The notes: generated by a model not told the origin, from the letters alone. Shown: positions 25,667-35,481, numbered from the stretch's first letter. The stretch: 64,000 nt of DNA from Mycobacterium heidelbergense (GCF_010730745.1 NZ_AP022615.1:1612001-1676000), one strand, 5' to 3'. Numbers and translations: made by a program.

Positions 25667-25960
25667 TCAGAATGCGGTGTAGCCGGACGCGGCCGCGGCG
25701 TCGGCGGCCACGTAGGTGCCCGCGGCGTCCCCGAGGTTGGCCTGGGCGATGTCCAGCAGGGTGTTGACCCGAGCGGCCACCTCCACGAAGCGGGCATGGG
25801 CCGCCTGGAACGCCGCCGAGGCCTCCCCGACGTGAAACGCCTGCGCCGACATCGCCTCTTGCTCGGCCTGGCTGATCGTGCTGCGCATCAACGCCGCCTT
25901 GGTGCCAAACGCCGACTGCGCGGCCACCAATTGCGGAATATGAGCATCCAACATACTCAT
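25667..25960 (-). CDS. esxG: ESX-3 secreted WXG100-family partner EsxG
   Basis: The 97-aa protein starts MSMLDAHIPQLVAAQSAF and ends AAAASGYTAF. Like other EsxG proteins it lacks a strict WXG motif and has AFHVGE in the turn. It forms the obligate dimer with EsxH, encoded 29 bp downstream. It lies 51 bp downstream of PPE4. Confidence 0.96.
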   Translation of the reverse strand: MSMLDAHIPQLVAAQSAFGTKAALMRSTISQAEQEAMSAQAFHVGEASAAFQAAHARFVEVAARVNTLLDIAQANLGDAAGTYVAADAAAASGYTAF

Positions 25961-26011
25961 GGTGATTGGTTTCCTTTCGGTCTCTTCGGATTTCGGTTAC
26001 TGACTGGCACG

Positions 26012-27538
26012 TTACGAACCGTCGCCGCCCCCTCTCTCCGACTCACCCGGGCCATGCCGATCGTCCGGGTCGTGTTCCCAGGTGCCCGGCACCATCGGCA
26101 CCCGCGGGCCGCCGCCGAACTCGTCGCCGGCCAGCTTGGTCAGCCCGGCCGCCGACAGCGCGCTGACTTTGCGCGCGGTTCCGGCGAATCCCAGTGTCCG
26201 GGCGCCGTTGCCGGACGCCACCGCCGCCTCGCCGTAGTCGGGCGCGACACCGACGTCGGAATCCATGTCCAGGAATTCGTCGCCATACTCGCGCATTGTG
26301 GCCCGCCGGCGCCGCCGCGCCCGCCCCGCCGCCCGGCCGGGCGCGGCGGCGCCGACCGCCGGGATGGTCGCCGCCGGCGCCTTGGCGCCGCCGCGGCCGC
26401 CCACCGTCGGCCCCGACTCGGAGCCCGGGCCACCGCCGAAACCCACCATGTAGGCGAAGGTTCCGGTGGCCGTCGCCGGGGCGGGCGTCGCGGCCACGCC
26501 GGCGCCCGCGGCGCCCGCCGGCGCCGGTGCGCCGGCGGGGCTCGCCACCGTCGGGGCCATGCCCGCCGCCGGCCATGCCGGGGAACCGGTCGAGGCCAGC
26601 AGCAGTGGCGCCGCCCCGGCGACGCCCGCCGCGACGGGCGCGATCTGGGCGGGCAGCAACGTCACCGCGCCGATGCCCAGGCTGAGGCCCAGCGGTATCA
26701 GGAACGGCGAACTCAGCACCATCCCCCAGGTCGGCCAGCCAACCAGGTTGAAGAACACCTGGTAACCGAGCGCGAACAGCAGGGGACCGTAAAGCACCAG
26801 CGCCTCGGACGGATTCGTCAGGAAGGCCTCGACGAGGCCGATCGAGTTCCCCACGGGATCCTGCAGGAACGTGGCGATCTCGTTGAACATCCCGCCGTAG
26901 AAGTTGAGGTAAGTCTGCAGCAGTTGCGAGATCAACGACCCGGGGTCGAAGGCGCCTGGGGTGGCGCCGGTCGCGGCGTTGTCCGCCTCACCCACACCGG
27001 GATTCAGCACATTCGGCGCGGGGGCGGTGCGCGGCGCCGAGGCCAGCGCCGCGCCCGAGGCCGCCTGATAGGCGCTCATCGCGGTGGCGGCCTGCACCCA
27101 CATGCGCACGTAGTCCGCCTCGTTGAGCGCGATCGGAATCGTGTTGATGCCAAAGAAATTCGTTGCGACCAGCACCCCGTGAATGATGTGGTTGGCGGCC
27201 AGCTCGACCAGCGTCGGCATCGCCGCCAGGGCGCTCGTGTAGGCCGTCGCCGCGACCTCGTGCTGCGCGGCCACGCCGGCGCTGTCGGCACTGGCCTGCT
27301 GCAGCCACGCCAGGTAGGGCGCGTGGGCCGCCACATACCGCTCGGCGCTCGGCCCCTGCCACGCCCCCGCCTGAACCGCCCCCAAAAGCCCACCGAGTTC
27401 GACCGCGGCCGAGGCGTATTCGGCGCTGAGCGACGACCAGGCGCCGGCGGCCGCCAACAGCGACCCCGGTCCCGGACCGGCGCTCAGCATCGCCGAATAC
27501 ACCTCCGGCGGCGAAGCCATCCAGATGGGCGAGCTCAT
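26012..27538 (-). CDS. PPE4: PPE4, PPE-PPW-type ESX-3 substrate
   Basis: The 508-aa protein has the N-terminal PPE domain (about 180 residues; IWMASPPEVYSAMLSAGPGP start and the WxG-like GAWQGPSAERYVA). A Gly/Ala/Pro-rich region follows, then the PPW-subfamily end with LGFAGTARK and VPMVPGTW. It pairs with PE5, encoded 2 bp upstream, is chaperoned by EspG3 and in M. tuberculosis takes part in mycobactin-dependent iron use. The length is close to that of Rv0286 (513). Confidence 0.94.
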   Translation of the reverse strand: MSSPIWMASPPEVYSAMLSAGPGPGSLLAAAGAWSSLSAEYASAAVELGGLLGAVQAGAWQGPSAERYVAAHAPYLAWLQQASADSAGVAAQHEVAATAYTSALAAMPTLVELAANHIIHGVLVATNFFGINTIPIALNEADYVRMWVQAATAMSAYQAASGAALASAPRTAPAPNVLNPGVGEADNAATGATPGAFDPGSLISQLLQTYLNFYGGMFNEIATFLQDPVGNSIGLVEAFLTNPSEALVLYGPLLFALGYQVFFNLVGWPTWGMVLSSPFLIPLGLSLGIGAVTLLPAQIAPVAAGVAGAAPLLLASTGSPAWPAAGMAPTVASPAGAPAPAGAAGAGVAATPAPATATGTFAYMVGFGGGPGSESGPTVGGRGGAKAPAATIPAVGAAAPGRAAGRARRRRRATMREYGDEFLDMDSDVGVAPDYGEAAVASGNGARTLGFAGTARKVSALSAAGLTKLAGDEFGGGPRVPMVPGTWEHDPDDRHGPGESERGGGDGS

Positions 27539-27540
27539 CG

Positions 27541-27849
27541 TCAGCCGGCCGCCATCCCATAGGTCGCGGCCGCCGCGGTGTCACCCGCGAGATAGCTTGC
27601 GCCGGACTGACCCACGCCCGCGCCGGCGCGGCCCAGCTCTTCGACGCCCTGGGCCGCGACGACGGCGTGCTCCTGGCCCTGGGCGCTGAATCCGGCGGCC
27701 GTCTGCAGCGACACGGGATCGGCCGCCGGCGGTACCACCGCGGTGATCGCCGGGGCCGCCGCCGCGTGCGCGGCCGCCAGCCGTGCCGTCAGCGCTGCCA
27801 CTGCCGCGCTGGTCGCGGCCAGGCCTTCGGGAACCACTCGCAACGTCAT
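27541..27849 (-). CDS. PE5: PE5, ESX-3 PE protein
   Basis: The 102-aa protein is a pure PE domain: MTLRVVPEGLAATSAAVAAL start, PE motif replaced by VPEG, and a C-terminal YLAGDTAAAATYG containing a YxxxD/E export signal (YLAGD). AGGGAG 8 nt upstream supports ATG 27849. It is translated just before PPE4 and forms a heterodimer with it. Its first codons are the reference for recognising the PE-like leaders at 36979 and 47757. Confidence 0.95.
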   Translation of the reverse strand: MTLRVVPEGLAATSAAVAALTARLAAAHAAAAPAITAVVPPAADPVSLQTAAGFSAQGQEHAVVAAQGVEELGRAGAGVGQSGASYLAGDTAAAATYGMAAG

Positions 27850-27860
27850 GACCAACTCCC

Positions 27861-30800
27861 TTACTGTTGCGTTTCACCAAACATCGCGGCCTCGCCGACG
27901 AGCGGGTTGACCAGCTGCACGTACGTCGGAGTCTCGCTGTCGCCCAACAGGATCGCCCGACCGGCGGGCAGCCGGCCGAATCGCTGCCCCCGGATCTTGC
28001 CGCTGTCCTGCGGGTTGCCCGAAAGCATCAGCGTGGTCGCCTGCAAGTCGTTGAGGCGACGCAGCAACGGGCTGGTCATCAACCCGTGCCCCGATCCGGT
28101 GGCGCGCGCCGTGACGATCACCCGCAGCCCCAGATCGGCGGCCTGCGCCAGCTGTGGGATGAGCGCGGTCCATGGCCGCTGCCCGATGTAGGGGCCGCTC
28201 ATCGCCGGCGAATCCGGTATCTGGTCGACGTCGTCGATGATCAGGTAGTGGGTGTGACCCTGGTAGGTCCAGCGGGACAGCTCCGCCGCCGACAGGCCCG
28301 CCGGCGGCCGCCGCGACTCGATGAGGTTGGCCAGCCCCAGCATCGCCGGGATGACCCGGTCGATGTTCGCGGTGTACTCGTTGTCCGGGAACAACGGCTC
28401 GTCGACGAGGTGCAGCCGACGATCCAGGACGGTGAAGGCCACCCGGTCCGCGGTGGAGTGCTCGCGGACGGTGCGGATGATGTGGCGCAGCAGGGTGGTC
28501 TTGCCGGACTTGCTGTCGCCGAACACCATTAACAACGGGTTCTCGGTGAAATCCAGCACGACGGGCGCGAGGTCCTCTTCGCGCTGACCGATGACCACCT
28601 GTTCGGTGCCGCGATACAGCGGCCCCAGCGCGTCGGGCGCGAGATTGGTGGGCAGCAACCGGACCCGCGGCGCGGTGACCCCGGGGTGGCGGGCGTTGAT
28701 CGCGGCGATGTGGTCCAGTTCGGGGGCGGCGAACAGGAAATGTTCGGCGGCCATGGTCAGCCCGCGGCCCGGCTGGTCGTGCGGGACGGCGTCGGCCGGG
28801 CGGCGCAGCGCGCCGACCACCCGCACGTTGCTGTCCCGCGCGTCGTGCAGCTTGAGCTCGAGCCGCAGCCCGAGGCCGTCGCGCATCGCCAGCGGCACCT
28901 CCAGCCAGCTCGGGGTGGTGACGATGACGTGAATGCCGTACGCCAGGCCGACGTTGACCAGTTCGGTCACCTTGGCCAGCAACGGGTTACGGGTGTTGAA
29001 CTGGTCGGTGTTGTCGCGGCCGAACGCGTACAGGTTGTCGATGACCAGGAACACCTCGCCGAAACCGTCGTCGGGGGCGCCACCGTGCTTCTCCCGGAAC
29101 AGCTCTCGCTGCTGACGCGACAGCAGCAGCTGTTCCAGCTCGCCGAAGGTGCGGCGGATGCGTTCGGGTTCCAGCGCCGACGCCACGCCGCCCACGTGCG
29201 CCAGATCCTCCAGCGCCCGCAGCTGGCCGCCGCCGTAGTCGAGGCAGTAGAACGTGACCTCGCGGGGCGAGTGCAGGCTGGCCGCCGACATGATGAACGT
29301 CTGCAGCGCAGTCGATTTCCCGGACTTGGGGCCCCCGTGGATCACCATGTTGCCGGCCGACGAGGTGGCGTCGAAGATCAGCGGGTCGCGGCGCATCTCG
29401 AAGGGCTTGTCGATCTCGCCGAGCGGCCACCGCCACTGCCCTTGCGGCACCCCGGCGCGGGCCAGCACCGTGGTCAACGGGATCGGCTCGTCCAGCGGCG
29501 GCAGCCACAGCTGCGGCGCCCGCGGCCCGTACCGCGCCAGCTGCTCGCCGATGGTCGCGATCAGCTTGCGCGGCGGCCCGGCCGCATCCTCGTCCTCGCC
29601 GGTGGAGATGACGGTGCCGTGGTCGGGCTCCACCCTTTCGGCGGGGAACAGCTTCGGCTCGGGGTTCGAGTGCACGACAAGGGCTTTGGCCGTTTGCGGC
29701 GGCTCGTAGATGCCGTCGACGTAGGTGCTGCGGAACTTGATCGGGGTCGCACCGGGGGCCGGCACCAGGAAGGCCGCGCCCTTGTGCTCCTTGCCGGATT
29801 CGATGTGGTACGCGTCTTCCACGCCGATGATCTGGCGGGAAACGCTGGGACTGGCCACCTTCAACCCGATGCGGTAGGAGGTGTTCTTGTCGATGTCCTT
29901 GATCTTGCCCACGTCCAGCGTCTGGGAAGCGAACAGGATGTGGATGCGGAACGAGCGGCCCTTGCGGGCCACGTAGTCGAACAGCTCCGCGTATTCCGGA
30001 TGGTCGGCCAGCATCAGGGTGAACTCGTCGGCGACCACGAATAGCGTTGGCAGCGGCGGCAGTTCGTGTCCGGCAGCGATCGCGTCCTCGTACTCGGTCA
30101 CCGAGTTGAACGCGCTGCCCTGGACGCGGCGGCCCGCCTCCCGCAGCAGCGTCTCGCGGCGGGCCACCTCGCCGCGCAGCGTGTCGGCGAAGCGGTCGGC
30201 CAGCGATTTCTTTTCGGCCATGTTCGAGATCACCGCGACGACTTGCGGGAAGTTGCGGAAGCTGTCGGCTCCGGCCTCGCCCTTGAAGTCGGCGTAGATC
30301 ACGATCAGCCGGTCCGCCGAGTGGGTTGTCAACAGTGACAACAGGATCGACATCAGGGTTTGCGACTTGCCGGAACCGGTCATGCCGATCATCAGGCCGT
30401 GCGGGCCCATTCCGCCCTCGGCTTCGTCCTTGAGGTCGAAGATCAGCGGCTCGCCGGTCGCGGTGACACCGATCGGGACGCGCAGCTCGTCGTCGCGGCG
30501 GCGCGGCGCCCACAGCGTCGGCACGTCCAGCCGCGACGCGTCGCCGATGCCCAGCAGCGTGGTGAAGGTGGCACCGCGGGTGGCCGCCGAGCGCAACCCG
30601 GCATGGGTGGGGTTGGAGTCCCACCGCGACAGCTGGCGGGCCAGGTGGGCGGCGTCGGCGGCGCCGAGCCCGTCGGCGCTGTCGATGTAGGGCCGCCAAC
30701 CACCGGTCTGCCAGCGTTCGATGGCGCCGGCTTGGCCGCCCCCGCCGTCCCCCCCGCTGATGCGCAGGATCGGCTTTTCGGGATCCGAATACTGTTCGCG

Positions 30801-31844
30801 GTGCGGGGGTGTGGCGGAGCAGTGCACGACGGTGACCCCCGCCCGGCCCACGGCCAGCGCCGAGGCGTTCAGGTCGTAGTCGGGGTCGTCGACGACGATC
30901 AGCAGGTGCCGCAGCGCGTCGGCGGGCTCGCCGGTGAACTCCGGGCGGTCGGCAAGCGCGGGCCCGAGCAGCGCGATCAATTCGTCGGCGCCGGTGGACA
31001 GGAAGCGGGCCGGGCCGACGCCGTCGAGCTCGCCGGGAATGTCGACGTGCGGCAACCACTTCAGCCAGGACCAGTCGGCGCCCTCCAGGTCGCGGGTGGC
31101 CAGCGCCACCCCGAGAACCGTCGGGTCGTGCCACGTCACCGCCTGGGCGATCCAGGCACGCAACGCCGCACGCACGTCGGGCCCCTCACCGAGGACCGTG
31201 ATCCGCGAGACCTTGGTCAGGTCGATCCCGGTCGGCACGTCGCGGACGGTGCGCTGGGTGTCGAGCAGGCTGCGTAACGCGCTGTGCGACACCGGTTCCA
31301 GGTCGATCTCGTCGGCGGTGTCGTTGACCCGCAGCGCGGTGGCCAGCGGCACCTGGTGCCGGCCGGCCCGCAGCACCAGGAAGTCGGGGTCGTGGGGGTC
31401 GCGCTCCCACTGCCGGCGGGAGCCGGGAACCGTGGCGAGCGCCGTCGGGTCGGGGTGGGACCACTCGGCGGCCGCGCGCTGCTGGGCGGCCTGCGTCCGG
31501 ATGTTGTCCCGGACCACCGACAGGTAGCGCAGGTAGTCGGCCCGTTCGGCGTCGACCTCCTCGGTGCGCATCTTGTTGTCGTTGCCGCGATAGAGCGCGG
31601 TCGCCGCCAGCAGCAGCACGAACGGGAAGAACAGCGTCTGCGGCGAGATCATCCGCATCCCGGTGGCGACCAGCGCGACGATCATGCCGACGATCAGGAT
31701 CACGATCAGATACGGCATCGCGCGCCGCAGCAGCGACGGCGGGATCACCCGGGGCAGCTCGGGGGGCGCCTCGATGGTGATGGTGCCCTTGCGGGTGGCC
31801 GGCGGCGCCAGCCGGCGGCGGGCCTCGAAGATCAATCGGCTCAT
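27861..31844 (-). CDS. eccC3: ESX-3 FtsK/SpoIIIE-type ATPase EccC3
   Basis: The 1327-aa protein has two N-terminal membrane helices (about residues 40-95), a DUF domain and three P-loop ATPase domains. Their Walker A motifs are GMTGSGKS (about 485), GGPKSGKS (about 838) and GDSKSGKT (about 1110). EccC drives substrate recognition and export. The ATG at 31844 follows GAAGGAGG and overlaps the eccB3 stop (ATGA). The length agrees with M. tuberculosis EccC3 (1330). Confidence 0.95.
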   Translation of the reverse strand: MSRLIFEARRRLAPPATRKGTITIEAPPELPRVIPPSLLRRAMPYLIVILIVGMIVALVATGMRMISPQTLFFPFVLLLAATALYRGNDNKMRTEEVDAERADYLRYLSVVRDNIRTQAAQQRAAAEWSHPDPTALATVPGSRRQWERDPHDPDFLVLRAGRHQVPLATALRVNDTADEIDLEPVSHSALRSLLDTQRTVRDVPTGIDLTKVSRITVLGEGPDVRAALRAWIAQAVTWHDPTVLGVALATRDLEGADWSWLKWLPHVDIPGELDGVGPARFLSTGADELIALLGPALADRPEFTGEPADALRHLLIVVDDPDYDLNASALAVGRAGVTVVHCSATPPHREQYSDPEKPILRISGGDGGGGQAGAIERWQTGGWRPYIDSADGLGAADAAHLARQLSRWDSNPTHAGLRSAATRGATFTTLLGIGDASRLDVPTLWAPRRRDDELRVPIGVTATGEPLIFDLKDEAEGGMGPHGLMIGMTGSGKSQTLMSILLSLLTTHSADRLIVIYADFKGEAGADSFRNFPQVVAVISNMAEKKSLADRFADTLRGEVARRETLLREAGRRVQGSAFNSVTEYEDAIAAGHELPPLPTLFVVADEFTLMLADHPEYAELFDYVARKGRSFRIHILFASQTLDVGKIKDIDKNTSYRIGLKVASPSVSRQIIGVEDAYHIESGKEHKGAAFLVPAPGATPIKFRSTYVDGIYEPPQTAKALVVHSNPEPKLFPAERVEPDHGTVISTGEDEDAAGPPRKLIATIGEQLARYGPRAPQLWLPPLDEPIPLTTVLARAGVPQGQWRWPLGEIDKPFEMRRDPLIFDATSSAGNMVIHGGPKSGKSTALQTFIMSAASLHSPREVTFYCLDYGGGQLRALEDLAHVGGVASALEPERIRRTFGELEQLLLSRQQRELFREKHGGAPDDGFGEVFLVIDNLYAFGRDNTDQFNTRNPLLAKVTELVNVGLAYGIHVIVTTPSWLEVPLAMRDGLGLRLELKLHDARDSNVRVVGALRRPADAVPHDQPGRGLTMAAEHFLFAAPELDHIAAINARHPGVTAPRVRLLPTNLAPDALGPLYRGTEQVVIGQREEDLAPVVLDFTENPLLMVFGDSKSGKTTLLRHIIRTVREHSTADRVAFTVLDRRLHLVDEPLFPDNEYTANIDRVIPAMLGLANLIESRRPPAGLSAAELSRWTYQGHTHYLIIDDVDQIPDSPAMSGPYIGQRPWTALIPQLAQAADLGLRVIVTARATGSGHGLMTSPLLRRLNDLQATTLMLSGNPQDSGKIRGQRFGRLPAGRAILLGDSETPTYVQLVNPLVGEAAMFGETQQ

Positions 31845-33463
31845 CGGGACCCTCCTTCGGCCGACACCGCGCGACCGGGCTTGGCGTCGGGCGCCAGGCC
31901 GTCGTGGGCGAGCAGCGCGTCGGCGCGCGACAGTGTCGGTCCGGGTGCGAACAGCGACAGCACCGACCACGGGATGGGAACTGCGGGGGCGCTCAGACCA
32001 AGGGCCTCAACGGTTTTCCCGTGCCCTGCGGCGCCGGGCCCGTTCCCGGTTTCGGTGTCGATGCCATAGCGCACCCCGGTGTCGGAGACCCAGAACAACG
32101 ACCCGGCGCCCGGTGCCGCCGGCCCGCCGCCCACCGTCTGGGTGAAGTAGCCGGTGCCCGGCGCGAGGGCGACGCGGGCGGCGGTCCCCTGAGAGCCGCC
32201 GCCGACCAGGTCCACGGTGCGCACCGCGTCCGGCACCGGCAGCACCGAGCCGGACAGCAGGCTCAGCGAACTGGTGGCGGCCCCGGCCGGCTTGCTCCAG
32301 TGCGCACAGGTGACGGGATTTGCGGCCGCGCCGACGAGGGCGACCTGCTGGTCGGGATAGCGCGTGGTGTCCAGCATCCGCGACACCGGCAGCTTGGCCA
32401 CCTCGTCGGCCCCGAGCCGCGGGGGTTGGTCCAGCCCATAGGAATTGGTGTTGCGCAGGATCGCGGCCAGCACCGGCGAGATGGACTGCAGGCCGTCGGG
32501 CAACACCGCGTAGTACCGCACGGTGCCGGAGGAGTTCTGCTCCACGCCGTAGGAGACGACCACCGCGCCGATCGGGGCCGGCACCGAAAAGTCCGCCGGG
32601 CCACCGGAATTCGGGATCGGCGGCGCCGTCAGCGCCGGAGCCTCGGGTATCGCGTTGAAGAGCCCCTGCGCGATGGGCCGCGGGGTGGGCACATCGGAGA
32701 CACCCAGACCCAACCCCAGGGCGTTCGTCACGGCGTGGTTGGTCAGGTCGATGGGGCTGCGCTTGCCCCCCCACAGCAGCCAGGTGCCGTTGCCGTTGTC
32801 GACCAGGATTCCCTGGTTGGCGCGGATGGTGGCCGCGCGCGCGCCGTCGCCGTCGGGCGGGCCGGCGATCACCGTGACGCCCGCGCTGTGGGCGGCGCGC
32901 GAGGTGCCGGTGACGGCATCGCACACCGTCCAGTCGGCGTCGTGCGCGGCGTTCTGCACCATGCGCTCCGGCGCCCCCGGGATTCCGATCAGGTTGCCGC
33001 GCGGAAACCGGTCCAGCTCACTGCTTTTCACCATGGTGGGGTCGACCGGCCGGCCGACGATCAGGCGGGCCGAGGTCAGGTTGAGCACCGGGTGCAGGTC
33101 GTCGCCGACGCGCACGTACAGCGCGGCGGTCGACCGGTCCGCGAGGACGGCGTTGTTTCCCGCCGTGCCGCTGGGCCGGATCAGCGAGAACACGAAACAG
33201 CCCGCCAGGCCGGTGATCAGGATGAGCGCGCCCATCAGCACCGCGCGCGATTGGGTGCGCAACGGGTCGACGAGCATCCGGGTGTCATGCAGGGCGATGC
33301 CGGAGGCGATCCGGCGCATCACGAAACGCCAGCCGCTCACCTGATGCCGGGTGACGAAACCGCGGCGGTACACCACCTTGTCGGGGTTGTCGTTCACCGG
33401 GGTCCGCGAGGCGAAGGAACGCCGGTCCCCGGCCCATTCGCCGTCGGACTCGTTGACGCTCAT
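31841..33463 (-). CDS. eccB3: ESX-3 core component EccB3
   Basis: The 540-aa protein has a cytosolic N-terminus with RRGFVTRHQVSGWRFVMRRI, one membrane helix (VLMGALILITGLAGCFVFSL) and a large periplasmic domain with PN repeats. Cys in the periplasmic part (DWTVCDAV, VTCAHW) probably form the conserved disulfide. EccB forms the periplasmic part of the ESX complex. It overlaps eccA3 and eccC3 by 4 bp each. Confidence 0.94.
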   Translation of the reverse strand: MSVNESDGEWAGDRRSFASRTPVNDNPDKVVYRRGFVTRHQVSGWRFVMRRIASGIALHDTRMLVDPLRTQSRAVLMGALILITGLAGCFVFSLIRPSGTAGNNAVLADRSTAALYVRVGDDLHPVLNLTSARLIVGRPVDPTMVKSSELDRFPRGNLIGIPGAPERMVQNAAHDADWTVCDAVTGTSRAAHSAGVTVIAGPPDGDGARAATIRANQGILVDNGNGTWLLWGGKRSPIDLTNHAVTNALGLGLGVSDVPTPRPIAQGLFNAIPEAPALTAPPIPNSGGPADFSVPAPIGAVVVSYGVEQNSSGTVRYYAVLPDGLQSISPVLAAILRNTNSYGLDQPPRLGADEVAKLPVSRMLDTTRYPDQQVALVGAAANPVTCAHWSKPAGAATSSLSLLSGSVLPVPDAVRTVDLVGGGSQGTAARVALAPGTGYFTQTVGGGPAAPGAGSLFWVSDTGVRYGIDTETGNGPGAAGHGKTVEALGLSAPAVPIPWSVLSLFAPGPTLSRADALLAHDGLAPDAKPGRAVSAEGGSR

Positions 33464-35340
33464 GCCGGCACCGACAGCCCGAGACCGCGCAGCAGCGGCT
33501 CGACCGACTTCTCGACGTCCAGGTCCGTGATCGTCATGAGCTCCTCGTCACTGAATTCGCCTGTCCCGGCGTGCTCCGAATGGTCGAGCCGGAATTCGCG
33601 TTCCTCCTCGGACCGCTCGACGATGTTGCGCACGAAGCGGCCGTTGCCGGCGATGTCGAGGCTGCGCCGCGAGATTCCGTTGGCGTCGGGCGTCGACTCC
33701 GCGGCCAGCTTCGAGAACAGGGCCTCCATGTGTTCGAGCGCGGCGGGCTCGAAGACGCTGTCGCGCTGCTCGGCCATCTTGTGCGCGATCTCCACCAACT
33801 CGCCCGGCGCGTAGGAGGGGAAGTCGATGTTGCGGGTGAACCGCGACCGCAAGCCCTCGTTGGTGTCGAGGAACTTGTCCAGGTCCGCCCGGTAACCGGC
33901 GATGATGACCACCAGCCGGTCGCGATCGTTCTCCATGCGGGCCAGCAGGGTATCGATGGCCACCAGCCCGAAGTCGTTCTTGGCGCCGGTGGCCACCAGG
34001 GCGTAGGCCTCGTCGAGGAACAGCACGCCGTCCAGCGCGCTGTCGATGATCGCGTTGGTCTTGGCCTCGGTCTCGCCGATGTGCTGACCGATGAGGTCGG
34101 CGCGGTGCACTTCCCTGATGTTCTCCCGCTTCAAAAGCCCTAGGCCGCAATAGATTTTGGCGACGACGCGGGCGATGGTGGTCTTACCGGTCCCGGGCGG
34201 CCCGGCGAAGACCAGGTGGTGGGTGCGCTGCGCCACCGTGAGCCCACGCTGCTTGCGCACCAGCTCCATGGCCACCGAACTCTTCAGCCGCGACACCTGG
34301 TTTTTGACCTCGTCCAGGCCGATGAACTCGGCCAGCTGGCGTTCGGCCTCGTGCAGCAGCGCGGCCTTGCGCTCGTGGGCCGCGGGGTCCACGAAGTCCT
34401 CCGCGTTGGGCTCGGTGGCGGGGTCCCAGGGGTTGGCGCGCGCGTCGATGCGGGCCGCCGTGGTGGTGACGATCCCAAAGCTGGTGTCGGACAACGCCTG
34501 TTGGATCTGTTCGTTCTCGGGGTGAGCCGCGTACAGGTCCTGCAGCACCTCGCTTGCCGACTCCTCGTCGACGTGCGCGCGCAGCACGAGCGCCTTGGCC
34601 AGCGCGCCGTCGACCGCCGCCACCGCGACCGGGCCGTCGGGTTCCTCGAGGTACGACAGGGCCGGGGCGAACATGCCCAGCCGGGCCAGCGCGGTGCCCA
34701 GGGCGATCCTGGCGGCGTGGGAAAAGGTGTCGTCGAGGTCGGAGTCGGTGACGATCGGGGTCAGCAGCCTGACGACGTGCGACCAGCGCTCGGCGCGGTA
34801 GTTGATGACGACGGCGACCCAGCGGGCCTCGCGCCAGCCCGGGCGGCGGTCGACGAGGCCGGTGACTATCCGGTCGGCGTCGGCCAACCGTCCGGCCTCC
34901 CCCGTCGAGGCCAGCGCCGCCGCGTAGGCGAGGTGGAAGTCGTCCGGGGTGGTGGCGCGGAACTGTAAGTACAGGCCGGTGTCGTAGCGGAAGCCCAGGG
35001 CCCCGGGGGCAAGCTCCACCTGGCGCTGCAGCGTGCCCGCGGTGGCCGCGGTGCGCGACACGGCCTCGAGCACGCGGAGGGAGGTGTCGCCGGCGGCGGC
35101 CAGCCCGGTCCAGGCGTCGCATTGGTCGTGCGCGACGCGCGTGAGCGCCGTGAAGCCGGAGCGGGCGGCCGTCAGGTCGGCCGGACGCTGGCGCTCGTAG
35201 ACGGCGAGGCCGAGCGCGCGGCAGCACGTGGCGAACCGGCTGACGACGTCGCCGTCCACCCTGCCATCTGACCGAGAATTCACGGGCTGAGCTGCGAGCA
35301 TGCCGGTGTCACCGCGTTCCACGGCCGCTTGTTCTCCCAA
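33460..35340 (-). CDS. eccA3: ESX-3 cytosolic AAA+ ATPase EccA3
   Basis: The 626-aa protein has an N-terminal TPR-like helical domain (about 1-290) and a C-terminal CbxX/CfqX-type AAA+ domain with GPPGTGKTT (about residue 381), Walker B GVLFLDEAYAL and arginine-finger region GLRSRFTRNI. It is proposed to release EspG3 from PE/PPE substrates. The start is a TTG at 35340 preceded by AGGGGA; similarity to the recalled M. tuberculosis N-terminus (GVERDDIGM versus AVERGDTGM) supports a start upstream of the ATG at 35301. It is the first gene of the cluster, under IdeR- and Zur-type sites. Confidence 0.93.
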   Translation of the reverse strand: MGEQAAVERGDTGMLAAQPVNSRSDGRVDGDVVSRFATCCRALGLAVYERQRPADLTAARSGFTALTRVAHDQCDAWTGLAAAGDTSLRVLEAVSRTAATAGTLQRQVELAPGALGFRYDTGLYLQFRATTPDDFHLAYAAALASTGEAGRLADADRIVTGLVDRRPGWREARWVAVVINYRAERWSHVVRLLTPIVTDSDLDDTFSHAARIALGTALARLGMFAPALSYLEEPDGPVAVAAVDGALAKALVLRAHVDEESASEVLQDLYAAHPENEQIQQALSDTSFGIVTTTAARIDARANPWDPATEPNAEDFVDPAAHERKAALLHEAERQLAEFIGLDEVKNQVSRLKSSVAMELVRKQRGLTVAQRTHHLVFAGPPGTGKTTIARVVAKIYCGLGLLKRENIREVHRADLIGQHIGETEAKTNAIIDSALDGVLFLDEAYALVATGAKNDFGLVAIDTLLARMENDRDRLVVIIAGYRADLDKFLDTNEGLRSRFTRNIDFPSYAPGELVEIAHKMAEQRDSVFEPAALEHMEALFSKLAAESTPDANGISRRSLDIAGNGRFVRNIVERSEEEREFRLDHSEHAGTGEFSDEELMTITDLDVEKSVEPLLRGLGLSVPA

Positions 35341-35342
35341 AC

Positions 35343-35361
35343 GTAGTGTCCCCTAACCTAA
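35343..35361 (-). promoter_or_regulatory. IdeR (iron) box 2, proximal
   Basis: Read on the minus strand, the 19-mer begins TTAGGTTAGG, a perfect first half of the IdeR consensus, and the second half keeps four of nine positions. It ends 2 bp before the TTG of eccA3, so repression by iron-bound IdeR would block initiation directly. A TAGGTT within it could be the -10 element. Confidence 0.6.
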
Positions 35362-35372
35362 CCCGCCTGAAG

Positions 35373-35391
35373 TTAGCATTGCATAAGCTAA
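35373..35391. promoter_or_regulatory. IdeR (iron) box 1, distal
   Basis: The 19-mer TTAGCATTGCATAAGCTAA is a dyad with TTAGC/GCTAA ends and matches the IdeR consensus at about 13 of 19 positions. It is 11 bp upstream of the second IdeR-like site, giving a tandem arrangement before eccA3. IdeR control of ESX-3 is established in M. tuberculosis. Confidence 0.7.
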
Positions 35392-35418
35392 CTGTCGAGG
35401 TGCCTGGGTCCGTCCGAC

Positions 35419-35481
35419 TCACGATTCAGCTCCCGTTCCGATTCCGCTGTTGAGGGTGTTACGTGCGATCATTCGCCGCAT
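35419..35481 (-). pseudogene. Fragment resembling the 3' end of the methyltransferase gene
   Basis: A 20-codon minus-strand frame reads MRRMIARNTLNSGIGTGAES. Its MIARNTLNSGI matches MIARNTLVSAI at the C-terminus of the methyltransferase encoded at 35835-36743 in nine of eleven residues, and the DNA is similarly close. It has no room for a protein domain and lies between the Zur and IdeR boxes, so it is probably the relic of a duplicated or rearranged methyltransferase gene. Confidence 0.4.

Noticed and set aside
28686..31134. Long plus- and minus-strand alternative frames inside eccC3
   Set aside because: EccC3 is complete with three ATPase domains; the other frames are low-complexity shadows without start signals.
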